DNA from: Antedon mediterranea
Taxonomy: Eukaryota > Echinodermata > Crinoidea > Comatulida > Antedonidae
Direction: 5' to 3'
Assembly: GCF_964355755.1 (NCBI RefSeq)
Contig: NC_092670.1
Location: 14,011,201 to 14,075,200 of the forward strand
Length of the DNA: 64,000 nt
The first letter of the stretch is position 1. Each line of letters begins with the position of its first letter. The translations under genes and the position numbers were made by a program. Shown here piece by piece: positions 39,408-50,800 of the stretch. The notes beneath the pieces were generated by a model. It had not been told where the DNA came from, searched no databases, and saw only the letters and a program-made list of their open reading frames with translations.

Positions 39408-39475
39408 ATGGGATTCGAACCCCATAGTCTAGTCTAGGCCTAATCCAGTCAACTACACAGACGGCTCGATGGAAA
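39408..39475 (-). mobile_element. tRNA-like sequence (pseudogene or SINE head)
   Basis: On the minus strand GTAGTTGACTGGATTAGGCC is followed by GGGGTTCGAATCCCATATC, a consensus B box in a plausible T-arm (ATGGGGTTCGAATCCCAT). No anticodon arm or acceptor stem can be folded with confidence. Confidence 0.5.
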
Positions 39476-39850
39476 GCGTTTGCATTAGCAAATTGTAGTT
39501 AGCTCAATTCGTACGTCACACCTTATGGATATGATTAATGAATATTCATGTTTATTTTGTGACATTTAATTAGCGGTCCCAACTTTTGCACGAAAAGAAA
39601 TATCGACTAGACTATAAGAGGACACCGTTATCTCTTATGAATATAACGGGGGAAATACTATGCAACTAATCATGGGAACCCCTCTATTAAGGGAAATGTA
39701 TGTTGGTCCCAATGGTATCCCCTATGAGGCACGCACCTGATATTCATACCAGAGGTTTAAATTCAATAGATTCTCTGGTATGCTGAGCTGAATACAAAAG
39801 CTTAATTTTAAATGACGAACGAACGAAACATTTTGCTTTATACGGCCGAT

Positions 39851-40055
39851 TGGAACAAGGCAATCTAACCAACAGGATACTGAGCTCCGGAGATCAAATA
39901 GTTTATTTTAGAATGCGATCAGCCACAGATCAGCGACCAGTACCAGTACTGTTGTTATTTGTCGCAGCCAGACAAGAGATCAAAGGACTGTTACGAGTTT
40001 CTATATCTTGGCAAGGCGAGCTCAGTGTCATGTTAGATTGTCTTGGTGGAATGTT
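39851..40055. mobile_element. Foldback family R
   Basis: The left arm GGCAATCTAACCAACAGGAT, ACTGAGCT is mirrored on the right by AGCTCAGTGTCATGTTAGATTG. The interior has TATTTGTCGCAGCCAGACAA, AGATCAAAGGAC. Related pieces: 56065-56150 (left arm only) and 63555-63722. The open frame across it (39850-40098) is a by-product of the repeat. Confidence 0.7.
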
Positions 40056-43000
40056 CAACCAGCTGATGATCGTACGGTGTCTTGTCAAGAGACAATAAAC
40101 CGTGTGGCTGTAAATTATCTCTAGACATAATACAAGAAACCCGTGTGAAGTAGTAATTACTTACCAAACTGCTAACTGGTTTGGAAGCTCAAACGGCATC
40201 GCCAATAACCGTCCTTTATATCTGAAGTATAGCAAATCCAATTATTAATACCACAAAACTGGTCCACGAATTTTCTAACCTTGCCTTAAAACAAAACATG
40301 GATTTATCAAATCATCACGAACCACAACCGTTTTGTCTTGAATATATACTTAATAGTTTCCAATGATTTTAAATCAAGATCAATGCGCGCCGATGAGTCT
40401 GCTAACTTCCTAATAACCAGACGACTAATAATGGTTTAGATGGATTGAAGATTCTCAATAGGACAATTAGATGAATTCTGCTTATTCTAGGTGGCGTCCT
40501 TCTAGTAATATTATCAGAGCCATAATATGTTAAAACAATACTATAATGCTACTAAACAGTAGGGCCTAACCTTTCAAACTCATTCAATATTAATCTATAT
40601 ATATATATTTTTATTTTGTAAATGAAATTACAATTTCTAGATTTTAACACAACGAACACATTTCGTATTTTATGTTGTTCCAAGGCTACATTATACCACT
40701 TTTTTAGGTTCTTAAATGTTACTGTGTTGTTGATGGAACAGTGTACTTTTGTGTTATGGCTTTTCTTCATGTGTTAATGGAAATATAAAAAAAAAATCTT
40801 TTATATTCGATTCTCGGATGCCATTAAAAGTTTAATGCTCGTCACATTATGCAAATGAGATGGACTACACTTTAAACAACTGCACTCAGAGATCGCTTAG
40901 TAAGCCAATTAAATTAAGAAAAAAAAAAGATTAACGTTGATGGACGAACCACTTAAGAACTTAAAGCACAACAACTTAAGTATAGGCCAAATAAAATATG
41001 CTTAAAAGAAATGATAAGCTAAATATAGAATACAAATTTTGGCAAATGGGTTATAATCGTAATGACATGTTTATAGTGGACAGACATTATGTATGTGATG
41101 ATCTGTACTGTGGCCGCATCTACCAATCAAAGTGAAGTGTGATTTTTTGCTTTAAATTCCCGTTTCTACTGAGCAAGAGAATACGGATTTAAACACTGTA
41201 TTTTGAAAAACGCTATTTTCTTTTCAACAGAAACGGATTCACATCCATTTGTAATTTAATTTTAATGTTTTTTTAAAATCCTTAAAGATGTATTGTCCCC
41301 TGAATAAATAATTCTTAAAAATATTTTTGTTGAATATGCCATTTTAATGTAACATAATAGTTATCCACTTTGACCAAAAATTGGATTAAAAAAAATGTAT
41401 TTACCTGAAAAAAAAATGTAATTTAAAGCAAACAACGGTCAAATTGGCTGCCAGTCAATGGATTTTTGGTTGAATTTAACCATTTATTTTGTCATTTTAT
41501 AAGTGAAAACATGATTTGTTTTCGTTTTTTTTCCTATGGAAGTGATTAACTTTATTAAAACTACAAAATAAAATATTGAAAGTCTGAATTAATTAATCTT
41601 TATTTCTCATGTTTTGGGGGAAAATACATTTCAACTGAAAAGGATCCTGTTTTTTTATAAAAACGGTTTCTTCAAAGAAAATCGGAAAACCCCGGAACAT
41701 GTTCTCAGTGTATCGCCTGTTAATACATTGAAAGTAGACATTTATATTTCTCATGTGAAATGTATTCATTACTATAATAAATCAGATATGTAAATTTGCT
41801 ATCTCCAATAGTTGTTTCATTAATTAAAGTCAGTACAGTATACGACTGTACTGACATGATTATAAGTTTACATCTGCATATATTAGAATACAGTAGTTTC
41901 AACTAATCTATACTTTTATCGACTTCTAAGAATTATCTTGACAACATGTAATATAATATATTGAAAAAACGACAGAATGTATTTAAAGAAAACTGTTATG
42001 TACCCTTTTTCTTCGTCTTCTTTACTTTTATGTCTTTCGTTGTTTTATTATTATTATTATTGATATTTGTTGGCTTTAAGATAATACAAGTAGGCCTACA
42101 TAGGCTGCATCGTGCTGTTATTCATTGTTTTATTTTATTACCAATGAAGAAAGTTATATTATCATCATAATGATAACCTTAATATTCGATATTCATTTTA
42201 TTTTGAGTGAAAAGAGGTAGCTCTGTATTGTTTATCCTACAAATATTATCATATAATTGGTATACTACACGAGAATAAAACGTTTTATAATTACTGTTCA
42301 GCTAACAGACTGAATCTGTAATCAGTATTTTCATGTCCACTTCAGCAGAAACAAGAGATACCAAACTATATTAGGCATATTTGACAATACATACTCTATT
42401 ATTTCACAGAAAACCTTTTAGATATTCTTACATTTCTTACAAAACCCAACTTAACATACAGATATGAAAATGAAGGATTATACGCAGAATGCAAGCTGCA
42501 CATAGTATAGAAGCGAATATTCAGTTAATTCTAAGCTTAAGATTCATTCACTCAAGACCACTTACTTAAAATTATCAACAGAGGTATATCTAGGTTGTTA
42601 GGAAGGGATCGAACATGGGGTATGAGGCTTCTTCCCCTGAATCAATTCTTCGATTGTTTTCTTTAGTCTTTACAACTTGCAACGCAGGGGGCTGGGGCCA
42701 ACTATACCATCTTACAAATCCACTTATAACATACCTGAGTATCAAACCCTAATGACTTCGTTTCTCCAAGTAGTCAATTAGTTTAATAACATTTATATAA
42801 AGTACATAAGAGTTGTTGTGGTAATAAAAAATTGTGGTAACAAAAATCGCAAAAAAACCTAAAACCGACGACTTTTATTTTATCATCAATTTTTGGTAAA
42901 AGTGAAAAATTACCATTTTAAGTTATTCTAATTAATGTATGCTGTTTTTATTTCATGAACTGTTTTCTAAATAAATGTTGATGTTGACTAAAAAAAATGT

Positions 43001-43369
43001 TGACTAAAAAAAAACGTTTTGTTCAAAAAACCTAAAACCGACGGCTTTTATTTTATCAACAATCATTTGCAATATAATTTATGCAATAGTTCATGTTGTT
43101 ATTTTTCAAATCGTTTTTTGTTTGGTATCTTGTTATGTATATTTTTTTAAATAAAAAAAACCGACAACTCAAGATTATTGACATTACAGAATTACATTAC
43201 ACATTTTGTTTGTATCATACTGTATTATAATCAAACTAAATCTTCATTTGAGATTTGTTTCTGGTGAAACTTATCTAAACTATCAAAGAGAAATATGATA
43301 TCTTATCAGAATAAAATATGTAACAATAACATACAGTATTTACAAACATTTTATTTTCAAAATTAAAAT
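40056..43369. other. No gene seen; MITE D copy and short direct repeat
   Basis: Downstream flank of MRTO4. Includes family D at 41281-41635 and a direct repeat of about 45 bases at 42849 and 43022 (CAAAAAACCTAAAACCGACG, then CTTTTATTTTATCA). Confidence 0.6.
41281..41635. mobile_element. MITE family D copy
   Basis: CTTAAAGATGTATTGTCCCC at the left and a diverged mirror GGGGGAAAATACATTTCAA at the right. The interior shares GAATATGCCATTTTAATG and CACTTTGACCAAAAATTGGA with the other copies, in opposite relative orientation to 10560-10867. Confidence 0.78.
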
Positions 43370-46300
43370 TTATTTTACATCATCGTCTTCTTCAATAGAT
43401 TCTGTTACCATATCATCTTTTTGTTTCAACTCTTCAAAGGCTCCATCGTTGGACCACATACACTTAAGTAAGATTTTAAAGTCGACCATTTGCTGCCCGA
43501 AAAGTTTCTACGAAGAAGTGAAATTAATCGTTTTATAAAGCTCAGTCTTCACTATCAAACTTTGTGTGACGACAAAAAAAATGTGATGTGCCCATATATG
43601 GACATGATGATGTCATATCACTACCATATTTCAGCATATCTCTACCATATTTGGACATATCACTACCATATTTGGGCATATCACTACCATATTTGGGCAT
43701 ATCACTACCATATTTGGGCACTAGTTTTATAGTATAGACAGAGCTTAATGTGGGGCACCAACTATGTAACAAAGATCACAACTACAAGCCAATCAGATTT
43801 GATAAAACTAAATTATTCGGACTAGGGAGGAGTTTTGCAAGAAATACCTTTTATTGCTATGCATTCATACAATGGTTTAAGCCAAACTGCAGTAAAAAAC
43901 TATGTTTCTTGCTTAAAATTCAAATTAATCAACAGATTTTGCTAATCTACATGCCACATTCAATACTAATTAGTTGGCATTTTGATTACAGAAAATTCAC
44001 CCTTTTTCATATAACTATGTGTTCAAAAACTCACCAATATCCTTGCTTGCTCCGGGGTCAACATTTGACCTTCTTTGCATACTGTGTGGTTGTCAATAAG
44101 ATGAATAACACCTAAATATAGAAAAAAAACAAGTGCTTACTTGAGGAAGAAAATGAATCGATAGTAGTTTAAAAAATCTGGTTTTTCAGCCAGACATTAT
44201 TTTTGCCCACAATTATGTAAAGATGTATTGTCCCCCAAAATCATGAAAAATGAAGATTAATAAAATCACATTTTGCAGTTTTAATAAAGTTATTCACATT
44301 AAAAAAAATTAGTATTTCACTTATAAAAATACAAAAGTAACATTTAATTTTAACCAAAAACCATTGTCTGACAGACAATATTATGTATTTTTAGCTTTAA
44401 ATTACATTTTTTTCAGGTAAACCATTTTTTTTCTGATCTAATTTTTGGTTTTGGTCAAAGTGAATAACTATTATGTGACATTAAAATGGCATATAAAAAA
44501 AATTAAAAATTGTTTAGGATGACAAAAAGTAATAAAAAAAATCTTGGTTTTCATTTCAAATTAGTACTAGTCAAAACAATACATATAATAATAACTAATT
44601 TGTAATGTTCATAAATGCACTAAAACTGATTGTTTTGATTTTCTGTTCATGGAATAAGTACAAATAGGTCATTAATATTTTAAATAATATACTAAAAATA
44701 ATCAAGAATTAGTTTAGTATAAAAAATTCTATTTTGATGTACATGGGTGAATGTTCATTTACTAATTTACTTTTTAAGCCAGAACTTATTATTACGTATT
44801 ACTCATTGTATGCATATTATTTAGTGTATGCTATTAATTGCCACGGTCTCCAAGTAGAAAAAATAATAACTTGAAAACACAATGATGAAGGACTAAGCCA
44901 CAAAATTTCCTATGCAGCCATTTAGGAATGGTTGAATAATGTGCTGTTATACTAATATGATGGATAATGATAAGGATGGCTAAATTACAAGATAACAAAA
45001 AACTACGCCAATGACACCGTAATGATTGATGACAACAAAACTAATGACCGGTAATCACGAACATGCTAATTAGTTATGATAGATGATTGATCTTCTGTGT
45101 ACTGTTTCCTACACAAATTAAAATAATGTCACCTTGTTCTAAATTCATTATCAATAAAGCACTACAAACATTGATGCAAGGCCATCTCATGTAATAAACA
45201 TTTTTATTTATTTCCAATGCAAGACGTTTTGGGGTTTTTTTTAAATGTAAAAGGCTACCTAACTCGTTCCACCAGCAGAAACAAGGACAATGGCTATAGG
45301 CTAGGATTCTCCTTCTTTAACCAATAGACCACTTGTCTCTGGGTACTTTTTAGATATACCCACCTTTTTTAAGTGTTGTAGGCAGTCCTAGCTGCCGCAG
45401 CTGAGGTTCTAGAGAGTGTGGAAACTGGCTGAGAGGACCCTGGTCGAGTTCATAATTAAACAGTGCTTTGTTGCCGGTCCTTGCATAGTCTGGATCTTGG
45501 AAGTCTTCAAACCACCTTTGAAAGAAAAATGAAATGATGAATGTGTACAACAAGCTTACAAAAAAATTCTTCAGTGTACAGTGTAGGCTAGGCCAGAGTA
45601 GTTAATTTCACTCCTTTTTCCTGGCTAGGCCTAGAGTAATTAAAAGTATTAAACAAGAGCAGTCACAGACTATATTTGGATTGTATTTAGATCAGCTACA
45701 TCTTATGATTATCACCTATGATTCAGTAGCTCTTAATTATCCACAATTAATTTATATTGGGAGAACAATTTACATGTCACACAGTTGTGGATATGATAAC
45801 TCCGTAACCATCCAAAGTATGCAGGCCTGCATGCTGGGTAATTATTAGGGATTAACAACCAATGACCAAACTATGTCATGTTAATTCATTTCATTCATTC
45901 ATTTTCATTCATTTTAATTCATTGTGCGCATGCAAAGATGTTGGGACGTGTGTTCTCGCTCCCCATCCCAGCACAGGTTTATGCCTGGTTTCTAGGTCCA
46001 GGCGACGACCGGCGACACATTGACCTGACCTAACTTGGTCGTCGTCGTTCCTCAATCGTTGAAAAGCGAAAGCTCTCTAATTATCAGGAAGCGGGTGCCC
46101 AGTCCAGCTTAGATAGTTCTTTAGAAGCAGAGAAAGGGAGGAGGGTATACAGGCCTCCAATACACACTAATTGAATACAGTACTAAGCATTATTGTTTAT
46201 TTAATCAGTACAGTACTTATATAATCATCAACCTTCTAAAAAAATACATAATTTATGGCAGTAATTACTGTAGCAATATAAAATATGTATAAAAGCAAAG

Positions 46301-48390
46301 TTACTGAATAGAAAGGAGAGACAGACTTAAATATAATTTGTCTCGGAAAATTTAATATTTATAGCAAATAATATTAATACTTTCTATCATAACATTTGAC
46401 AATACAGGAGGATGCATAATTACTACAAAACACAGATTACATACAGACTTTCATTAGCTTAACTACAGTAGATCCCTCTGAACCTCCCATTTTGACCACC
46501 ATATCATACCTCTATTAAGGCTGAACAAAGGTCAATCCATATTTGAAGGAAACACCTTTAATAGAGGTTATAAATACCTAATAACATCATCTTTTTTCTC
46601 ATTTGTAAACAGTAGCCCAACATTTCCCATCAACTTCTTGCTAAGCTCATGTAAGTTTTCTCTGTATTCATCTTCTGGTGTTCGACCAAGCGCGACAGAC
46701 ATCACTTTGTTTTTACCGAAGAAGAATCTGAATAAAACATGTTGAATAATAATTAGTGACTCAGAGACTTTAATTAATAATTACTGTACTAAAACTTGAT
46801 TGTTTGTTCTGCCTTGTATATATGAATTATTCATTATTATAAAATGTTCTTTTTAATAAGCACATCTTGTTACCAATAAAAATAATTAATGTCTTATACT
46901 TGTTAAATGGGAACAATATTTCCCATGCAATGCCTGACTGTCTCTTATTTAAATCGGCCTAGTTTCATTCTATAGAAAGTTATTCTTTGAACTCATAAAA
47001 TATCCTCTCCATTCAACTCATGCACACATTCATTATCCTTGTTTATAACACACCAGTAGATCATGTCATTTAATTGGAGTATTGTTGGTCATTTTCTATT
47101 GAACTCTTTTATTATGTCATTAAGAGTGCAATTCAACCTGTAGTATGTGCTGTCTATAAGTTTTGTATTTTCATCTCATTCAATTATTTGTACAATTGCA
47201 CTCATAAACATTAAATATTTAATAGTATTTTGAATTTAGGATAGTGATTCAGCATTGTTAACCTACTATACCTTCATCTGTCCCATACTTCTTTTAGTTT
47301 TACATTTCTTATATTATATTTTCACCTCATTAAATTATTTGTACAGTACCATTGCATTCATAAACATTCATTATTTGTATTTTTGTAGTATGTATATTGA
47401 ATTTAGGATGATGATTCAGCATCGTTAACCTACCTGCTATGCCTCCATCTGTCTCGTACTTCTTTTAGTTTTACATTTCTCATATTATCAACAGAAAATA
47501 AAAATATTCTTGAGAATTTATCAACAGATTCTTGGATCTGAAAAATAAATGTTGTTTTATGAAAATTAGCTTTCAAAAATTATTTTAATATTTTCCTTAA
47601 ATAATTAATTTTCATCATTATTTATTGTTCCATCGGGTTTATCACAATATTGACTACTGTCCAATTAACTTTAGATTTTAAATAAATTAGAAAAATTTGG
47701 GTTTAGGAATTACTAAACGGTAATACACTAATAATATAAGGTAGAACTGAATTTGTTCAGCTTCATAAAATTCAATTATTCACTCAGAGATGCGAACTAA
47801 AAATAATTTGTTTACAGTATCTGAATAAATCACTATTACTATACTTTACCTCTTGAATTAATTTTTGCTTTAGTTCTAAACCTTTCTTTTTTGTATTTGT
47901 AAGAGAAACTGAAAATAAATTAATATGAAAACGCATGGTTAGTAATGTCAATAATGTTTATTAAAAAATAAAATGAATAACGATTGACATATTAATTATT
48001 AATTATTATGTGGATTGATCGTGTTACGGATAATTAATAATAAATATTATTATAAAATTATTAAATGCATACTTAGTGAATCGTGAATGACTTTCAAAAA
48101 AATATAATTTGCGTAAATTATTGTCATGGTCATATAATTTATAAAGCAGAGATGTAGCTAATAATCTGGGACGAAACGACTCTCTAGGTATCCGGTCACC
48201 ATATTGGTCTAAACTCTACATGACACAACAGTGAATGATTTTGTACGCTAGCCCTGACTGACTGCTGCCTCATCATCGTAAAAGATTGACTTACTAGGCC
48301 TACACTTTCATAGACAATGATACAAAAATTAAGAAAAATGCGTAATTGTAAATTTTACTCACTTCGTTTATCACGTTTTGATTTTGGCAT
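43370..48390 (-). CDS. MRTO4: mRNA turnover protein 4 homologue (ribosome assembly factor)
   Basis: A nucleolar trans-acting factor related to ribosomal protein P0. It occupies the P0 site on pre-60S particles and is later exchanged for P0 during stalk assembly. Exons on the minus strand: 48363-48390, 47850-47908, 47434-47537, 46578-46727, 45364-45515, 44035-44111, 43370-43507. All borders are GT..AG with matching phases, 708 nt or 235 residues (human protein about 239). Family landmarks in order: [124 protein letters not shown]. The C-terminus is acidic and ends at a TAA at 43370-43372, with AATAAA a few bases downstream (43350-43355). It starts 124 bp from the divergent SDR gene. Similarity to the vertebrate protein is strong along the whole length. 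Confidence 0.97.
43538..43747. mobile_element. Foldback family B copy with five 21-bp internal repeats (MRTO4 intron 6)
   Basis: Left end AGTCTTCACTATCAAACTTT, AATGTGATGTGCCC; right end TAGTATAGACAGAGCTTA. Between them CTACCATATTTGGGCATATC is repeated five times (43621-43722). This local expansion is absent from the other family B copies. Open frames on both strands here reflect the 21-bp (7-codon) period. Confidence 0.88.
44218..44530. mobile_element. MITE family D copy (MRTO4 intron 5)
   Basis: TAAAGATGTATTGTCCCCC at the left, the interior phrases TTTTAATAAAGTTATTCACA and TTTTGGTCAAAGTGAATAAC, and a decayed right end near 44530. Confidence 0.75.
45896..46140 (-). repeat. GC-rich interspersed repeat with (TTCA)n edge (MRTO4 intron 4)
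   Basis: A TTCATTCATTTTCATTCA run is followed by about 200 bp of much higher GC than the surroundings (CCAGGCGACGACCGGCGACA, GGTCGTCGTCGTTCC). On the minus strand it would end in (GAATGAAT)n, like the LINE at 9862-10330. No coding motif was recognised; it could be a SINE sharing a LINE tail. Confidence 0.5.
47168..47488. repeat. Tandem duplication copying part of MRTO4 exon 3
   Basis: 47168-47318 and 47319-47488 are diverged copies of one segment (TTTTCA.CTCATT.AATTATTTG start, TTTAGGAT..TGATTCAGCAT middle). The second copy includes the 3' half of MRTO4 exon 3 and its donor. The first copy carries the same exon text (TACTTCTTTTAGTTTTACAT on the plus strand), but its frame has a TGA and its donor reads TAGGTTAAC, so it is a decayed pseudo-exon inside intron 3. 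Confidence 0.88.
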
Positions 48391-48514
48391 TTTGTATTTT
48401 AAAGACAGTAAAAAACACACACGTGGGTCGAAATTTTGTTTTTTAAAGTAAATTACGCCCTCTCTGGACCTCTATCAGTATTTGTCGTTGGGGGAGACAA
48501 ACAATCATAACAAA
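48391..48514. promoter_or_regulatory. Probable bidirectional promoter MRTO4/SDR
   Basis: Only 124 bp separate the divergent start codons, so both 5' UTRs and the core promoter must overlap here unless extra 5' exons exist. A canonical E-box CACGTG is at 48420-48425. No TATA box is obvious in either direction apart from AT-rich runs (TTTTTTAAAGTAAATT). Confidence 0.65.
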
Positions 48515-50689
48515 ATGTTACGTTTTGTCGCCTCAAAATTGCAAGAATTTTATCATCACAACAAACAATCAAATTCGCAAACATTTGGCTCAATGCCTTT
48601 CTTAAAGTGTATTACCTTTGTAATTGAATTGTTTGTATTATTTCAACGAATTTGGTTTGCTGTATTTAGGGTTATATGGAGGATGTTTTTCTCAGCCCCA
48701 TTAAAAAATGTAGACGGAGAAAATGTGTTAGTGACAGGGGCAGCGAATGGTCTTGGCCGACTACTGTCACTGGCGTTTGCACAACTTGGGGCTAACTTGA
48801 TACTTATAGACATTGATGAAGACGGGCTTCGAGATACAGAAAAAGCAGTAAAATATTTTGGGAAAAAAGTTCGTATTTACGTGTGTGATCTTAGTCAGAG
48901 AAGTGACATTTATAGGACAGTTTCAGAAATTCAAAACGACTTTGCTGGTGTTGATTTTATTGTAAACAATGCGGGTATTGTGAGTGGAACAAACTTTCTA
49001 GAATGCCCGGATGAGAATCTTGCAAAAATATTTGAAGTCAACACATTAGCTTATATGTGGGTAAGAAAGGGAATATGCTTATCAAAAGACCATGAATAAA
49101 TTGTTGAATTGATGAATATGTTATTTGTTAAAAAAGGTTTGCATGGTGAATAAACACAGACAGTAAAAAGTTACTTACAGGACGGTTGTATTGTAGCATA
49201 AAAATCGAAACATCGAGACATTTTTAACAATCCTTATTATTTTCTGTTTTTTATGTTATGCCAATTGTTTGTTTATTTGTTGCTAGTATGATACACTGAA
49301 CTGATACTGTTCATTCAAAACAATTACATTAAAAATTTATTTCCTCATGTTTTTAGTTTTTACACCGCAGAAATCAATTTTGTTTTAAATACAGATAACA
49401 AAGGCGTTTCTTCCTAGCATGTTAGCCCGAAATCACGGTCACATTGTCAACATTGCGAGTACGTCTGGCTACATTGGGAGCAATGGATTAATAGACTATT
49501 GCACTAGTAAATTTGCAACTGTTGGGTTCTCAGAATCGATACAATGTGAGTTGCGAAAGGTACGGAGAACAGGTGTCAAGGTGACGATTGTTGCTCCATC
49601 ATATTTCAAGTCAGGGATGTTTGCTGGTTGCACCTCCAGGTATGCACTTGCCTAATTTATAACGTTAATGCTGATCATGCTCCATAGTTTCCCGAAAAAG
49701 AAATTGACCAATCAACAAATAAGGGCCTGCGGAAAATTACAAAAGAAAAAGTGTATAGTGTGCACTTTAAACATTAATTCATTTTGTGCTTTTTACATTT
49801 TCTGTTTCTTAGAGGCGCCCTGCATTTTGCGCTATATAAATTGAGCATTAATATTATTATTATAATGAAAATTTGCTACTTATAATAAATAATTAAATCA
49901 TTAATGATTAATTGTTAGTAAATATTAATGATTAAAAAGTTTGCACCATGCACTAAAATTTGTAAAATAAAAATATTTCAAATATTACTTTTTTTTAACA
50001 TTTATTCAATATTTACCAACAATCACTTGAAATTCCTCATTTTATTTTATCAGATTTCCGAGACCACTTCATCTAGACTCAGCGGTCACTAAAATAATGA
50101 AAGGTATCCTAAGAAATGAAGAAGTTATATTTGTACCATGGTACATGCAATATATGCCACTTCTCAAAGCGTGAGTATCATCTAAGATCTCATAAATACA
50201 ATCATTCTTGTAAACTTGGTTCCTTCTTGAACTGAATGCAACAACAATTGAGTTGACCAATCACAAGCAACAGTTCTGATGATCCATTGTGTTGTGATTG
50301 GTCAAATTACTTGTGTCATGCTTATGTCCTTGAGTTGTATCCAAGTTTAAACCAAGCTAAATACATGAGCGCTTTTTGCATTAAATGGTTTCGCCTCTGC
50401 TTTATTAACCCTACTAAAAATATGCAAGTTTCCTACTTTGGCAGTATAGTATATAAGATTTGTTTCTCATCACCCTAGATGCATAGAATAAAGTTATTCC
50501 AGTAGAATGAGTGTATTCTGTACAAATACTGAGTAAATTAATTTATAATACATAAATAGATTACTGTATAATTATTATTTTTATATTTAATTTTTCAATA
50601 GACTTCTTCCTGTTCGGGCATTATTTGCGATTCTTGATTTCATCGGCACAACCAATTTCATGAGTGGCTACAAGGAAAAAGAGCAATGA
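48515..50689 (+). CDS. Membrane-anchored short-chain dehydrogenase, RDH10/SDR16C (epidermal retinol dehydrogenase 2-like)
   Basis: A classical SDR predicted to oxidise or reduce retinoid or steroid-like lipids at the ER or lipid-droplet membrane. Exons: 48515-49060, 49395-49639, 50054-50170, 50602-50689; phases match; 331 residues. Residues about 29-60 form a hydrophobic anchor (FVIELFVLFQRIWFAVF). The cofactor loop is TGAANGLG (74-81), with D99 in LILIDID favouring NAD(H). NNAG is at 151-154 and the catalytic serine is in ASTSG (about 203-207). The Y-x3-K pair is Y217 and K221 (DYCTSK). GIVSGTNFLECPDE resembles RDH10, whereas the tail MSGYKEKEQ is closer to SDR16C5/HSD17B11-type endings, so the exact orthologue is open. 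The ATG at 48515 is the first in frame. The CDS has only one family A element in an intron (50212-50358). Confidence 0.92.
50212..50358. mobile_element. Foldback family A copy in SDR intron 3
   Basis: AAACTTGGTTCCTTCTTGAA to GTTTAAACCAAGCT, with GTTGACCAATCACAAGCAAC and GTTGTGATTGGTCAAATTAC. It begins about 40 bases after the exon 3 donor. Confidence 0.85.
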
Positions 50690-50794
50690 ACGACGCCAAC
50701 TTTATTTTAGCTGTTAGTCAATCACTGCGTTTTAGTAAACAATTTTTTTAGGGATTTTCATAAATGACAATGGGTAAGGATACATACTGTCTCA

Positions 50795-50800
50795 AATAAA
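50795..50800 (+). terminator. Candidate polyadenylation signal of SDR gene
   Basis: AATAAA, 106 bases after the SDR stop codon. It is the first such hexamer downstream. Confidence 0.45.

Noticed and set aside
39850-40098. 82-codon frame with a hydrophobic segment
   Set aside because: Lies wholly within foldback family R; the same text recurs in other frames at 63555-63722.
43490-43772. Tyr/His-rich repeat peptides on both strands
   Set aside because: Produced by the 21-bp internal repeat of a foldback element, whose period is a multiple of three.
43750-44115. 121-codon plus-strand frame
   Set aside because: Overlaps MRTO4 intron 6 and runs antisense through its exon 44035-44111; a shadow frame.
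48482-48514. Upstream in-frame extension of the SDR from a TTG
   Set aside because: No ATG before 48515, and the extension adds no family-like residues.
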